A stretch of 64,000 bases of DNA from Xanthomonas sacchari (GCF_040529065.1 NZ_CP132343.1:1550001-1614000); one strand, 5' to 3'. Positions 16,296 through 25,169 are shown, counted from the first letter of the stretch. Notes: a model not told the origin generated them from the letters alone. Numbers and translations are program-made.

Positions 16296-16360
16296 TGTGG
16301 GAGGGGCTTCAGCCCCGACACCCTTCAGTTGGTCGCGTCGGGACTGAAGTCCCTCCCACA
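16296..16360. repeat. TGTGGGAGGGGCTTCAGCCC-type palindrome, copy 1
   Basis: Inverted arms TGTGGGAGGGGCTTCAGCCC and GGACTGAAGTCCCTCCCACA are separated by about 25 bases. The arms resemble those of the GTAG REP (GGAGCGGCTTCAGCC) with changed stem bases and a TGTG head. Confidence 0.85.
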
Positions 16361-16458
16361 CCAGGGCAGTGCAGTTGTTGCTTTGATCGTGGTCATGGGC
16401 TGCCCGGCGCGATACCTAAGCGTGGTTACCAACACTCGCGCGATGTTTGCGATTGCAC

Positions 16459-16523
16459 TGTGGGAGGGGCTTCAGCCCCGACGCCTTTGAGTCGGACGCA
16501 TCGGGACTGAAGTCCCTCCCACA
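16459..16523. repeat. TGTGGGAGGGGCTTCAGCCC-type palindrome, copy 2
   Basis: It has the same arms and spacing as the copy at 16296 and the same orientation, about 163 bp further on. The two copies and the 76-bp palindrome fill most of the 551 bp gene-free region 16032-16582, in which I see no gene. Confidence 0.85.
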
Positions 16524-16582
16524 GCACGGCAGCGCACCGGCCAGGTCGGTTGCAGTCACGACCATCTGCCACCGCGCCCGAT

Positions 16583-17233
16583 CTACGCCGTCGCCACTGG
16601 AAGGGCGAAGGCCGCACCCTCCACGCAGGCGACCAGGCGCTCGCCCGGCGCCAGGACCGGGGCGACGCCGGCGGTGAAGTGCGAGAACGCCGGCAGCACG
16701 GTCATGCCGTCGCGCAGCCAGAACGCCGGCCAGCGCGGGCGAAGGCCCGGCAGTTTGGCCAGCGGATGCAAGTGTCCGCACAGCACGTGGCGCTGCGTAT
16801 CCGTCACCGGATCGTGGCGCAGCACGAACGGGCCGTCCTCCACCTGCGCGCCGAGCAGGGCGATGTCCAGCCCGGCGCCGGCCAGAGCGCGGTCATGGTT
16901 GCCGGCGATCGCCGCCACGCGCAGCTGCGGATGCTGCGCGCGCCAGGCATGCCATTGGCGTTGCCAGTCGGCATCGGGCGCGGCGCCGTGCAGCACATCG
17001 CCGAGGATCCAAAGTTCCACCGCATCCTGTGCCTGCAGCAGGGCCGACAGCCGCGCCAGGTCGAGCGCGGTGCCGCCGCGCGGCAGGCCGATGCCGGCGC
17101 GGCGGAAGACGTCGGCCTTGCCCAGGTGCAGGTCGGCGATCAGCAGCCGTCGCCGCGCCGGCCAGTACAGCGCGCGGTCGCCGAGCAGGCGCATCGGTTC
17201 GCCGGCCAGCAGCCAGTCCAGTTCAGCGCGCAT
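16583..17233 (-). CDS. pdeM: Ligase-associated metallophosphoesterase PdeM
   Basis: A 216-residue calcineurin-like phosphoesterase. The metal-binding motifs are in order: ADLHLGK, GDVLHG, GNHD and GHLHP. In bacteria this protein is encoded with an ATP-dependent DNA ligase, an Lhr-type helicase and an MBL-fold exonuclease, and is named for that association. It is the last gene of the operon, starting within the helicase gene (overlap 11 bp). It probably processes DNA or nucleotide ends; direct substrate evidence is not in the sequence. Confidence 0.92.
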   Translation of the reverse strand: MRAELDWLLAGEPMRLLGDRALYWPARRRLLIADLHLGKADVFRRAGIGLPRGGTALDLARLSALLQAQDAVELWILGDVLHGAAPDADWQRQWHAWRAQHPQLRVAAIAGNHDRALAGAGLDIALLGAQVEDGPFVLRHDPVTDTQRHVLCGHLHPLAKLPGLRPRWPAFWLRDGMTVLPAFSHFTAGVAPVLAPGERLVACVEGAAFALPVATA

Positions 17234-19769
17234 GGCGTTGCTCCAGTTGCGCCGCCGCGCGCATCACACGTGCCTTCCAGTCTTCGGTGCTGAGCTGGCC
17301 GCGGATGCTCTCGGCCCACAGCGGGAATGCCAATGGCGTAAGGCTGCGAGGACTGTGCAGCGCCAGTTCGCGCGCGGCGCAATCGTCCAGGGTGGCGGCG
17401 AGCCGGGTCAGTTCCATCTGGCCCTGCAACACCTCGCGCTCGGCCTGCGCCAATAGCAGGTGCTCGGGATCGAAGCGGCTCAGCACGTCGTATAGCAGGC
17501 CGCTGGAAGCCTGCAACTGGCGCAGGCTGCGCGGCAGGCGGCCGGGCAGGCTCGGCGGCAACAGGCCGGCGACGCGGGCGATCTCGCGGAACTGGCGGCG
17601 CGCCAGTTCGCCCAGGTTGAGGCTCTCGCGCAGATCCTCGAACAACTGCGCCGGACTCAGCAGCTCGCGCAGCAGCGCCGCGTCGATCGGCGCATCCTCC
17701 GCCGGCGACAGCACGAAGCCATAGTCGTTGGCGGCGAAGCTGAAGGTATTGCGCTGCCGCCGGCCCCAGCGCAGCGCCAGCAACGCGGCCAGGCCTTCGT
17801 GCACCTGGCGGCCGGCGAACGGATACACGAACAGGTGCTGGCCGTCGCGGGCGCGTACGCGCTCGGCCAGCAGCCGCTGCGGCGCCGGCAGATCCGACAG
17901 CGCGCGCTGCAGGCCGAGCAGCGGCGCCAGCGCGCGCAGTTCGGCCTCGCCGCGCGGATCGGCGAACACCGCTTCCACCTCGCGGCCCAGTTCCGAAGAC
18001 AGCGGCATGCGCCCGCCCATCCATTTGGGCACGCTGCCGTCGCCGCCCTTGGCCAGGCGCACGTAGGCGGTCATGTCCTCCAGCCGCACCAGTTCCAGCA
18101 GGCGCCCGGCGAACTGGAAGCGGTCGCCGCGGCGCAGGCGGCCGACGAACTGCTCCTCCACCGCGCCGAGCCGGCCGCCGCGCAGGAAGCGCACCGCGAC
18201 GCTGCCGTCGCTGGTGATGGTGCCGATCGACAGGCGATGACGCAGGGCGATGCGACGGTCGTGCACGCGGTACAGGCCGTCTTCGTCCAGCACCACCTTG
18301 CGGTAGTCCGGATACTGCGCCAGCGCGCGCCCGCCCTGCACGACGAATTCCAGCACCGCCTGCCAGGTCGGTGGGTCCAGCGCGGCGAAGGCGGCGGTGC
18401 CGCGCACTTCGGCGTACAGCGCCTCGGCGTCGAAGCCGCCGCCCAGCGCGCAGGTGATGCAGTGCTGCGCCAGCACGTCCAGCGACAGTCGCGGCGACGG
18501 CCGCGATTCGATGCGGCCATGGGCGATGGCGCGGCGCGCGGCGGCGTATTCGACCAGTTCCAGCGCATGCGAGGGCACGCACAGCACGTGGCCGGCCTCG
18601 CCGGGGCGGTGCTTGGCGCGGCCGGCGCGCTGCAGCAGCCGCGCCACGCCCTTGGGGCTGCCGACCTGCAGCACCTGGTCGACCGCGGGGAAGTCCACGC
18701 CCAGGTCCAGGCTCGAGGTCGCCACCACGCAGCGCAGGCTGCCGTCGCGCAAGCCTTGCTCGGCGGCACTGCGCAGCGCCGGATCCAGCGAGCCGTGGTG
18801 CAGCGCCAGCGTGTGCGCCTCTTCCGGCCACACCGAGGTCAGCGCCTGGTGCCACAGCTCGGCCTGCGCGCGGGTGTTGGTGAACAACAGGCTGGTGCGC
18901 ACCGTGAAAAGCTTCTCTAGCACCCGCGGCAACTGCGCCAGGCCCAGGTGGCCGGCCCAGGGGAAGCGTTCGCCGACCGCCGGCGCCAGCGTCTCCAGGG
19001 TCAGCGTGCGCGGCTTGACCCCGGCCACGATCGGCGCCTGCGGCAGGTGCGGCAGCAGCACGTCGCGCGCCTCGTCCAGGTTGCCGAGCGTGGCCGACAG
19101 GCCCCAGGTGCGCAGCGCCGGCGCCCAGCCGCGCAGCCGTGCCAGGCAAAGCTGCAGCAGCACGCCGCGCTTGTTGCCGAGCAGTTCGTGCCACTCGTCG
19201 ACGATCACGCAGCGCAGCGTCGCCAGTTGCGGCGCGGTATCGGGATAGGACAGCAGCAGTGCCAGCGATTCGGGCGTGGTCACCAGTACGTCGAGCTTGC
19301 CGCTACGCGCCAGGCGCTTGTCGCGCGCGCTGGCATCGCCGGTGCGCAGGCCGACCTGCCAGTCCAGGCCCAACGCCTGCGCCGGTTCGCGCAGCGCGCG
19401 CACGGTGTCGGCGGCGAGCGCACGCAACGGGGTGATCCACAGCACCTTGAGGTCGCGCTGCGCCTGCCGGCGCGTGCGCGGCGGCGAGACGGTCTTGGCA
19501 GCCGCGCTGGCGCCGTTGCCACGGGCGGGCTTCTGTTTGGCGGCGGCCGCCTGCGCCGCGGCCTGCGCACGCAGGCCCTCCAGCAACGGGCCGCCGAACG
19601 CGGCCAGGGTCTTGCCGCTGCCGGTAGGCGTGTGCAGCAGCCCCGAGCCGCCGTCCAGGTAATGCCCCCACAGCGCGCGCTGGAACGGCAGCGGTTGCCA
19701 GCCCTGCTGCGCGAACCAGGCGTACAGCGGCGCATCGGCCGGGCGCCGCCGCGCCGCCGATCCGCTCAT
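17223..19769 (-). CDS. Ligase-associated DEXH-box DNA helicase (Lhr family)
   Basis: An 848-residue superfamily 2 helicase. Walker A is TPTGSGKTLAA (~residues 46-56), motif II is VDEWHELLG (DEWH), motif III SATLGNL; a helicase C domain and the Lhr winged-helix/C-terminal region follow. The start ATG at 19769 gives MSGSAARRRPADAPLY and overlaps the ligase stop (ATGA). The reading frame stays open upstream into the ligase gene in another frame, but that is GC-driven and not a fusion. It likely unwinds damaged DNA for the ligase and nuclease of the operon. Confidence 0.93.
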   Translation of the reverse strand: MSGSAARRRPADAPLYAWFAQQGWQPLPFQRALWGHYLDGGSGLLHTPTGSGKTLAAFGGPLLEGLRAQAAAQAAAAKQKPARGNGASAAAKTVSPPRTRRQAQRDLKVLWITPLRALAADTVRALREPAQALGLDWQVGLRTGDASARDKRLARSGKLDVLVTTPESLALLLSYPDTAPQLATLRCVIVDEWHELLGNKRGVLLQLCLARLRGWAPALRTWGLSATLGNLDEARDVLLPHLPQAPIVAGVKPRTLTLETLAPAVGERFPWAGHLGLAQLPRVLEKLFTVRTSLLFTNTRAQAELWHQALTSVWPEEAHTLALHHGSLDPALRSAAEQGLRDGSLRCVVATSSLDLGVDFPAVDQVLQVGSPKGVARLLQRAGRAKHRPGEAGHVLCVPSHALELVEYAAARRAIAHGRIESRPSPRLSLDVLAQHCITCALGGGFDAEALYAEVRGTAAFAALDPPTWQAVLEFVVQGGRALAQYPDYRKVVLDEDGLYRVHDRRIALRHRLSIGTITSDGSVAVRFLRGGRLGAVEEQFVGRLRRGDRFQFAGRLLELVRLEDMTAYVRLAKGGDGSVPKWMGGRMPLSSELGREVEAVFADPRGEAELRALAPLLGLQRALSDLPAPQRLLAERVRARDGQHLFVYPFAGRQVHEGLAALLALRWGRRQRNTFSFAANDYGFVLSPAEDAPIDAALLRELLSPAQLFEDLRESLNLGELARRQFREIARVAGLLPPSLPGRLPRSLRQLQASSGLLYDVLSRFDPEHLLLAQAEREVLQGQMELTRLAATLDDCAARELALHSPRSLTPLAFPLWAESIRGQLSTEDWKARVMRAAAQLEQRHAR

Positions 19770-21358
19770 CGCGCCAACGCCTGCAGCGTGCTCAAGCGGT
19801 CGGCCTCGGCGAACGGCTTGTCGTGGCGCCAGCGCAGGATGCGCGGGAAGCGCACGGCGATGCCGGACTTGTGCCGGCTGCTGCGATTCACCGCCTCGAA
19901 GCCGAGCTCGAACACGTGATACGGCGTCACCGCGCGCACCGGGCCGAAGCGCTCGGTGGTGTGCGCACGGATCCAGCGGTCCAGCGCCAGAATCTCGCTG
20001 TCGTCCAGGCCGGAGTACGCCTTGGCCACCGGCACCAGTTGCTCGCCATCCCACAGGCCGAAGGTGTAGTCGGTGTACAGCGTGCTGCGCCGGCCGTGGC
20101 CGGCCTGCGCATACAGCAGCACCGCGTCGATGGTCAGCGGCGCCACCTTCCATTTCCACCAATCGCCGCGACGGCGGCCGGACTGGTAGGGCGACGTCGC
20201 ACGCTTGAGCATCAGCCCTTCCACGCCGCGCACGCGCGCATCCTCGCGCAGCGCCGCCGCCTGCTCCCACGTCGTCGCCTGCACCTGCGGCGACAGGGTC
20301 AGGCGCGGATCGGCGTGCGCTTCCAGCAAGGCCTGCAGCTGCGCGCGGCGCTGCTGCAGCGGCTGCTCGCGCAGGTCGTGGCCGTCCAGTTCCAGCAGGT
20401 CGTAGGCGAGCACGCGCGCCGGCGTGTCGGCCAGGGTCTTGGCGCCGGGCTTGCGGCGCTGGATGCGGGTCTGCAGCGCGGTGAACGGCAGCGGCGCATC
20501 CTCGCCCTCGCGCCACGCCAGCAGTTCGCCGTCGATCACCGCATCGCGCGGCAGCGTCGCCGCGGCGGCTTCGATTTCCGGGAAGCGCCCGTCCAGGCGT
20601 TCCTCGCCACGCGACCACAGCGCTACCTCGGCGTCGCGGCGGATCAGTTGCAGGCGGATGCCGTCCCATTTCCACTCCAGCAGCCAGTCGTCGAGGGCGC
20701 CGAGCGTGGCGGCCTCGGCTTCCAGTGGCGAAGCGAGGAAGAACGGGTAGGGCTGCTGGCGGTCGCTGGGCAGCACCTCGTCGGACAGCAGTTGCTCCAG
20801 CGCCTGCGGCGTCGGCGACCAGGCGCCGAGCATGCGCTGGGCAATGCGTGCGATGTCGATCCCCGACATCGCCGCCAGCGCCTGCTGCACCAGCCGCTGC
20901 GAAACGCCCACGCGCAACGCGCCGGTCAGCAGCTTGTTGAACAGCAGGCGCTCGTCGAAGGCCAGGCTGCGCCAGCCCGCCACCACCGCGGCGCGGCGCG
21001 CGGCGTCGTCCTGTGCGGCCACCGGCAGCAGGCGCTCCTCGATCCAGTCGCGCAGCGGTGCCGGGTCCGGGGTTTCCGCCGGATCGTCGAGCAGCAGGGT
21101 CAGGGTTTCGGCCAGATCGCCGACGTGGTCGTAGCTGTCGTCCACCAGCCAGCCGGGCAGGCCGCTTTCCTGTGCGATCCACTCGCGCAGTTCGCGGGTG
21201 TTGGCGATGCGCCGCAGTTTGCCGCCGCTGAGCAACCAGATCGCCCAGGCCGCGTCCGCCGGCGGCGCCTGCTCGAAATACGCCACCAGCGCGGCGCGCT
21301 TGTCCAGCGTCGCGGTGCTCTGGTCCAATTGCCGATACAGCGCGGCGAAGCGTTTCAT
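19766..21358 (-). CDS. ATP-dependent DNA ligase of the ligase-associated repair operon
   Basis: A 530-residue ATP-dependent ligase. An N-terminal DNA-binding helical domain (~1-200) precedes the nucleotidyltransferase domain; the adenylated Lys is in LEWKWDGIRLQL, followed by ELLAWR and the ligase motif region VEGLMLKR, and then a C-terminal OB domain ending in the conserved RFPRILRWRHDKP. It is distinct from the NAD-dependent replicative LigA. Start and stop overlap both neighbours by four bases (ATGA), indicating a tightly coupled operon. Confidence 0.94.
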   Translation of the reverse strand: MKRFAALYRQLDQSTATLDKRAALVAYFEQAPPADAAWAIWLLSGGKLRRIANTRELREWIAQESGLPGWLVDDSYDHVGDLAETLTLLLDDPAETPDPAPLRDWIEERLLPVAAQDDAARRAAVVAGWRSLAFDERLLFNKLLTGALRVGVSQRLVQQALAAMSGIDIARIAQRMLGAWSPTPQALEQLLSDEVLPSDRQQPYPFFLASPLEAEAATLGALDDWLLEWKWDGIRLQLIRRDAEVALWSRGEERLDGRFPEIEAAAATLPRDAVIDGELLAWREGEDAPLPFTALQTRIQRRKPGAKTLADTPARVLAYDLLELDGHDLREQPLQQRRAQLQALLEAHADPRLTLSPQVQATTWEQAAALREDARVRGVEGLMLKRATSPYQSGRRRGDWWKWKVAPLTIDAVLLYAQAGHGRRSTLYTDYTFGLWDGEQLVPVAKAYSGLDDSEILALDRWIRAHTTERFGPVRAVTPYHVFELGFEAVNRSSRHKSGIAVRFPRILRWRHDKPFAEADRLSTLQALAR

Positions 21359-22359
21359 TCCTCGCCACCGTAGTCGGTACGGAACGCCTCGGCGGCGACG
21401 CCGCGTTCGTTGAGCGCGCGGATGATCGCGTCGGTGTTGCCGTGAGTCGCAATCACGCGCCGCGCGCCGGTCTCGTCGATGGTGCGCAGAAGGTCGGGCC
21501 AGTCCGCATGGTCGGAGACCACGAAGCCGCGGTCGTAGTTGCGCCGGCGGCGGTTGCCGCGCAACCGCATCCAGCCCGAGGCGAAGCCGAGCTGCGCGTG
21601 GCGGAAGCGGCGCAGCCACGGGCTGCCGGCGGCCGAGGGCGGCGCCAGCACCAGTTGCCCGGCGTAGTCGGCGCGCTTGTCCAGTTCGGACACGGTGCGC
21701 GTGTCCAGCATCGCCACGCCGGCCTCGCGGTACACCGCCACGCCGGCCGCTACCGCGCCGTGCAGCAGCGCCGGCTGGTCGTCCCAGGGCTGCAGTTCGG
21801 CGAGCACGCGCTGCGCCTTGCCCAGCGCATAGCAGAACAGCACCGCGGCTTCGCCGCGCGCGCCACACTCGCGGCGCCAGGCGACGATCTCGCGCGCCAC
21901 CGCGCTGGTATCCGGCCAGCGGTACACAGGCAGGGCGAAGGTGGCTTCGGTGATGAAGGTGTCGCAGCGCACCACCTCGAACGGCGCGCAGGTCGGATCG
22001 GGCTGGCGCTTGTAGTCGCCCGAGGCGACCCAGACCTCGCCATCCACTTCGATGCGTACCTGCGCCGAGCCGAGCACGTGTCCGGCCGGATGCAGCGACA
22101 CTTGCGCGCGGCCGAGCGTGAAGCGGGTGCCGTAGTCGTAGGCGCGATAGGCCTGCTCGCCCAGCCGCCAGCGCAGGATCGGCAGGCCGGCGGCAGCGCA
22201 GTGGTATTCGCCCATCCCCGAGCGCGCGTGGTCGCCGTGGCCGTGGGTGATGACCGCGCGCGGCACCGGTCGCCAGGGATCGATATGGAAGTCGCCGGCG
22301 GGGCAGTACAGCCCTTCCGGGCGCAGCACCACCAGGTCCTGGGAAGCGGCATTCGGCAT
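21355..22359 (-). CDS. Ligase-associated MBL-fold DNA exonuclease
   Basis: A 334-residue metallo-beta-lactamase/beta-CASP nuclease (SNM1/YSH1 type). The metal-binding motif is ITHGHGDHARSG, further ligands lie in HPAGHVLGSAQV and SGDYKR, and the C-terminal beta-CASP motif is SDHADWPDLL. It is the first gene of the operon exonuclease-ligase-helicase-pdeM. The start at 22359 gives MPNAASQDLVVLRPEGLYCP, as in homologues. The 111 bp upstream separate it from the divergent aidB, so the two share an intergenic promoter region. Confidence 0.92.
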   Translation of the reverse strand: MPNAASQDLVVLRPEGLYCPAGDFHIDPWRPVPRAVITHGHGDHARSGMGEYHCAAAGLPILRWRLGEQAYRAYDYGTRFTLGRAQVSLHPAGHVLGSAQVRIEVDGEVWVASGDYKRQPDPTCAPFEVVRCDTFITEATFALPVYRWPDTSAVAREIVAWRRECGARGEAAVLFCYALGKAQRVLAELQPWDDQPALLHGAVAAGVAVYREAGVAMLDTRTVSELDKRADYAGQLVLAPPSAAGSPWLRRFRHAQLGFASGWMRLRGNRRRRNYDRGFVVSDHADWPDLLRTIDETGARRVIATHGNTDAIIRALNERGVAAEAFRTDYGGEE

Positions 22360-22470
22360 GGGCGCCACTGTGTCCAAGCCGGTGTGCAGGAGATGAGAAT
22401 CCGCCGCGCGCGTTCGCGGCCGCGCGACGGATCGGCCACAATGCGTGCAGCGCTTCTGGGAGGGAGATGC

Positions 22471-24111
22471 ATGCACACGGACCTGCCGGCCTTCGCCACG
22501 CATACGGTCGACAACCAGCCGCCACCGTTCGAACCGCGCGATCTGTGGGCCGACGACGCGGTGCTGCGCGAGGCCATCGCACGCGAGGGCGCGGCCGGCT
22601 TCGCCACAACGCTGGCGCAGTACGGCGCGCTGGCCGGCGATGCGCTGTATCGGCTCGGCTTCGACGCCAACCGCGACCGACCGCGGCTGCGCACGCACGA
22701 TCGCTACGGCCACCGCATCGACACGGTCGAGTTCCACCCGGCCTATCACCAGTTGCTGGATGCGGCCAAGCGGCATGGCGTGGCCGGACTGTCCTGGCAC
22801 GCCCCGCAGCCGGGCGCGCATGTGGCGCGCGCGGCGCTGAGCTACCTGCACCACCAGGCCGAGGCGGGCACCAGTTGCCCGCTGACCATGACCCACGCCG
22901 CGGTGGCGGTGCTGCGCCAGGACCCGGCCTTGCGCGAATGGGCCGACAAGGCCGCCGCGCCGCACTACGACCCGCGCGATGTGCCGATCGCCGACAAGGC
23001 CGGCATCACCCTGGGCATGGGCATGACCGAGAAGCAGGGCGGCTCGGACGTGCGCCGCAACGCCACCGTCGCCACGCCGCTGGACGGCGCCGGCGCGTAC
23101 AGCCTGGTCGGGCACAAGTGGTTCTTCTCCGCACCGATGTCCGACGGCTTCCTGGTACTGGCGCAGGCGCCGGGCGGCCTGACCTGCTTCCTGCTGCCAC
23201 GGCGCCTGCCCGATGGCCAGCTCAACGCGCTGCGGCTGATGCGGCTGAAGGACAAGCTGGGCGACTGGTCCAACGCGTCCAGCGAAGTGGAGTTCGCCGG
23301 GGCCTGGGCGCAGCGGGTCGGCGAGGAAGGGCGCGGGGTGGCGCGGATCATCGGCATGGTGATGCTGACTCGGCTCGACTGCATGCTCGCCGCCGCCGCG
23401 CAGATGCGCATGGCGCTGGCGCAGGCGCTGCACCACGCGCGACATCGCGTCGCCTTCGGGAAGCGCCTGGTCGAGCAGCCGCTGATGCGCAACGTGCTCG
23501 CCGATCTGGCCCTGGAATCGGAAGCCGCCACCGCGTTCGCGCTGCGCGTGGCGCGCGCGGTGGACGCGGCCGACACCGACGCGTCGGAGGCGGCGTTCGC
23601 GCGCATCGCCACCGCGCTGGGCAAGTACTGGCTGTGCAGGCGCGCGCCGGCCTTCGTCAACGAGGCGCAGGAATGCCTGGGCGGCGCCGGCTACGTGGAG
23701 GAGTCGATCCTGCCGCGGCTGTACCGGCAGGCGCCACTGAATTCGATCTGGGAGGGCAGCGGCAACATTCAGTGCCTGGACGTGCTGCGTGCACTGGCGC
23801 GCGAGCCGGCCACCGGCGCCGCGGTGCTGGCGGAACTGCAGACGGCGGCCGGCAGCGACCCAGCGTACGACGCGGCGCTGGACGCACTGCGCGCGCCGCT
23901 GGCCGGCCACGCCGAGGTGGACGAGTACGGCGCAAGGCGCCTGGCCGAACGTATCATACTGGCCTTGCAGGCCGCACTCCTGCTACGCAGCGCCAGCCCG
24001 GCCGCCACCGCGTTCGTGCACAGCCGCCTGGCCGGCGCGCACGGCCTGGCGTTCGGCACGCTGGAGCCGGGTGTGCCGGTCGAGGAACTGCTGGTGCGTG
24101 CGTTGTCGTAG
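22471..24111 (+). CDS. aidB: AidB-like acyl-CoA dehydrogenase family protein (alkylation response)
   Basis: A 546-residue flavoprotein. The resemblance to E. coli AidB covers the whole length: HTVDNQPPPFEP at the N-terminus, GMGMTEKQGGSDVR, GHKWFFSAPMSD, RLKDKLGDWSNASSEVEF and LYRQAPLNSIWEGSGNIQ. AidB binds DNA and FAD and protects against alkylation damage; it has only weak isovaleryl-CoA dehydrogenase activity. The ATG at 22471 follows GGGAGGGAGATGC. It is divergent from the ligase-associated repair operon, supporting a repair role. Confidence 0.9.
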   Translation: MHTDLPAFATHTVDNQPPPFEPRDLWADDAVLREAIAREGAAGFATTLAQYGALAGDALYRLGFDANRDRPRLRTHDRYGHRIDTVEFHPAYHQLLDAAKRHGVAGLSWHAPQPGAHVARAALSYLHHQAEAGTSCPLTMTHAAVAVLRQDPALREWADKAAAPHYDPRDVPIADKAGITLGMGMTEKQGGSDVRRNATVATPLDGAGAYSLVGHKWFFSAPMSDGFLVLAQAPGGLTCFLLPRRLPDGQLNALRLMRLKDKLGDWSNASSEVEFAGAWAQRVGEEGRGVARIIGMVMLTRLDCMLAAAAQMRMALAQALHHARHRVAFGKRLVEQPLMRNVLADLALESEAATAFALRVARAVDAADTDASEAAFARIATALGKYWLCRRAPAFVNEAQECLGGAGYVEESILPRLYRQAPLNSIWEGSGNIQCLDVLRALAREPATGAAVLAELQTAAGSDPAYDAALDALRAPLAGHAEVDEYGARRLAERIILALQAALLLRSASPAATAFVHSRLAGAHGLAFGTLEPGVPVEELLVRALS

Positions 24112-24169
24112 GCCTGCGCCATGGCGCCCCACTGCGCCGTCGCCAAGTGGGAAATGAGTGGGCCGGCAC

Positions 24170-24312
24170 TTCCTTCTCCCTCCGGGAGAAGGTGCCCCGC
24201 AGGGGCGGATGAGGGTACGGCTGCCAGCGTAACCAGGCAGCAAGTGCAGCGATCACCGGCGTCGCGCAACCTTACCCTCACCCCAACCCCTCTCCCGAGG
24301 GGAGAGGGGCTC
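24170..24312. repeat. ~143-bp repeat, copy 1 of 3
   Basis: It begins TTCCTTCTCCCTCCGGGAGA, contains GGGCGGATGAGGGTACGG and GCAGCGATCACCGGCGTCGC, and ends with CCCTCTCCC/GGGAGAGGGG. Three short hairpins are visible. It is followed by a less conserved ~70 bp spacer, so the tandem unit is about 215 bp. Confidence 0.88.
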
Positions 24313-24382
24313 AGCTTCTGCGATGCCTTGGACTGCGCTATGGAGACCAGCGCCCTCGACATGTGGAAAAGCTAGCCGGCGT

Positions 24383-24524
24383 TTCCTTCTCCCTCCGGGA
24401 GAAGGTGCCCCGAAGGGGCGGATGAGGGTACGGCCGCCAACGTAGCCAGGCAGCAAGTGCAGCGATCACCGGCGTCGCGCGACCGTACCCTCACCCCAAC
24501 CCCTCTCCCGGTGGGAGAGGGGCT
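24383..24524. repeat. ~143-bp repeat, copy 2 of 3
   Basis: Nearly identical to the copies at 24170 and 24601. The unit period to copy 1 is 213 bp. Confidence 0.88.
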
Positions 24525-24600
24525 GCACTTCTGGGCGCTGGTGTACGGCATCGCAGCCCATGGCGTCTTCACTAGCTGGGAAGGGAAGCGGGCCGGCGCC

Positions 24601-24742
24601 CCCTTCTCCCTCCGGGAGAAGGTGCCCCGTAGGGGCGGATGAGGGTACGGCCGCCAGCGCAGTCGGGCAGCAAGTGCAGCGATCACCGGCGTCGTGCGGC
24701 CGTACCCTCACCCCAACCCCTCTCCCGATGGGAGAGGGGCTA
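24601..24742. repeat. ~143-bp repeat, copy 3 of 3
   Basis: Nearly identical to copies 1 and 2; the period is 218 bp. The three copies fill most of the 695 bp gene-free region 24112-24806. A partial single copy of the end hairpin recurs at 51946 in inverse orientation. Confidence 0.88.
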
Positions 24743-24743
24743 G

Positions 24744-24796
24744 GCTCTTGCGAATCCCGAATCCCGAATCCCGAATCCCGAATCCCGAATCCCCGC
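24744..24796. repeat. Heptamer array with GCTCTTGCGA head
   Basis: Six AATCCCG/AATCCCC heptamers follow the head GCTCTTGCGA, directly after the third 143-bp repeat and 10 bp before the 3' end of the zinc-ribbon gene. This is the most regular array of the window. Confidence 0.85.
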
Positions 24797-24806
24797 GTCA
24801 AAGCCG

Positions 24807-25169
24807 CTAATGCCTCCCGCGCTTCCCCCCACGCACCGGCGTCGCCTCCACCGACAGCGTGAAGCTGCGTTCCTCGCCGTCGAGCATGGCGCCGACGCCG
24901 ACCAGTTGGCGCTTGATTTCCTCGCCGCGGCCATTGCGAATGCTGACCAATACGGTGTATTCCCACGCGCTGCCGTCGTCCGGGTGGCGGATGCTGCCCT
25001 CCACCCGCAGCGGCACCAGCGCCGACGGCGCCGACTGCTGCAGCACCGCCGAATCGAAGCGCAGATGGTGCTTGCACGCCGGGCAGACGCTGGCGCTTTC
25101 GAGGATGGTGGCCTTGCAGTGCGGGCAGGTCCGGGTCGCCCCCGGACTGCCGGGACGCGGGCTGCTCAT
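24807..25169 (-). CDS. Zinc-ribbon protein
   Basis: A 120-residue protein with an N-terminal treble-clef/zinc-ribbon: CPHCKATI and CPACKHHL give four Cys. The remainder (~50-110) is a beta-rich domain (EGSIRHPDDGSAWEYTVLVS), ending in a basic tail. No signal peptide is visible. The start overlaps the stop of the upstream bactofilin gene by four bases, so they are co-transcribed and may act together at the cell envelope or cytoskeleton. The specific function is unknown. Confidence 0.82.
   Translation of the reverse strand: MSSPRPGSPGATRTCPHCKATILESASVCPACKHHLRFDSAVLQQSAPSALVPLRVEGSIRHPDDGSAWEYTVLVSIRNGRGEEIKRQLVGVGAMLDGEERSFTLSVEATPVRGGKRGRH

Noticed and set aside
16218-16677. Several short frames between the monooxygenase gene and pdeM
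   Set aside because: They run through the palindromic repeats and their translations repeat the palindrome sequence.
17223-21452. Apparent helicase-ligase fusion on the minus strand
   Set aside because: The helicase frame simply stays open upstream, while the ligase is encoded in a different frame with its own start and stop; the genes overlap by ATGA and are separate.
24744-24796. CRISPR-like array
   Set aside because: The units are contiguous heptamers without unique spacers and there are no cas genes.
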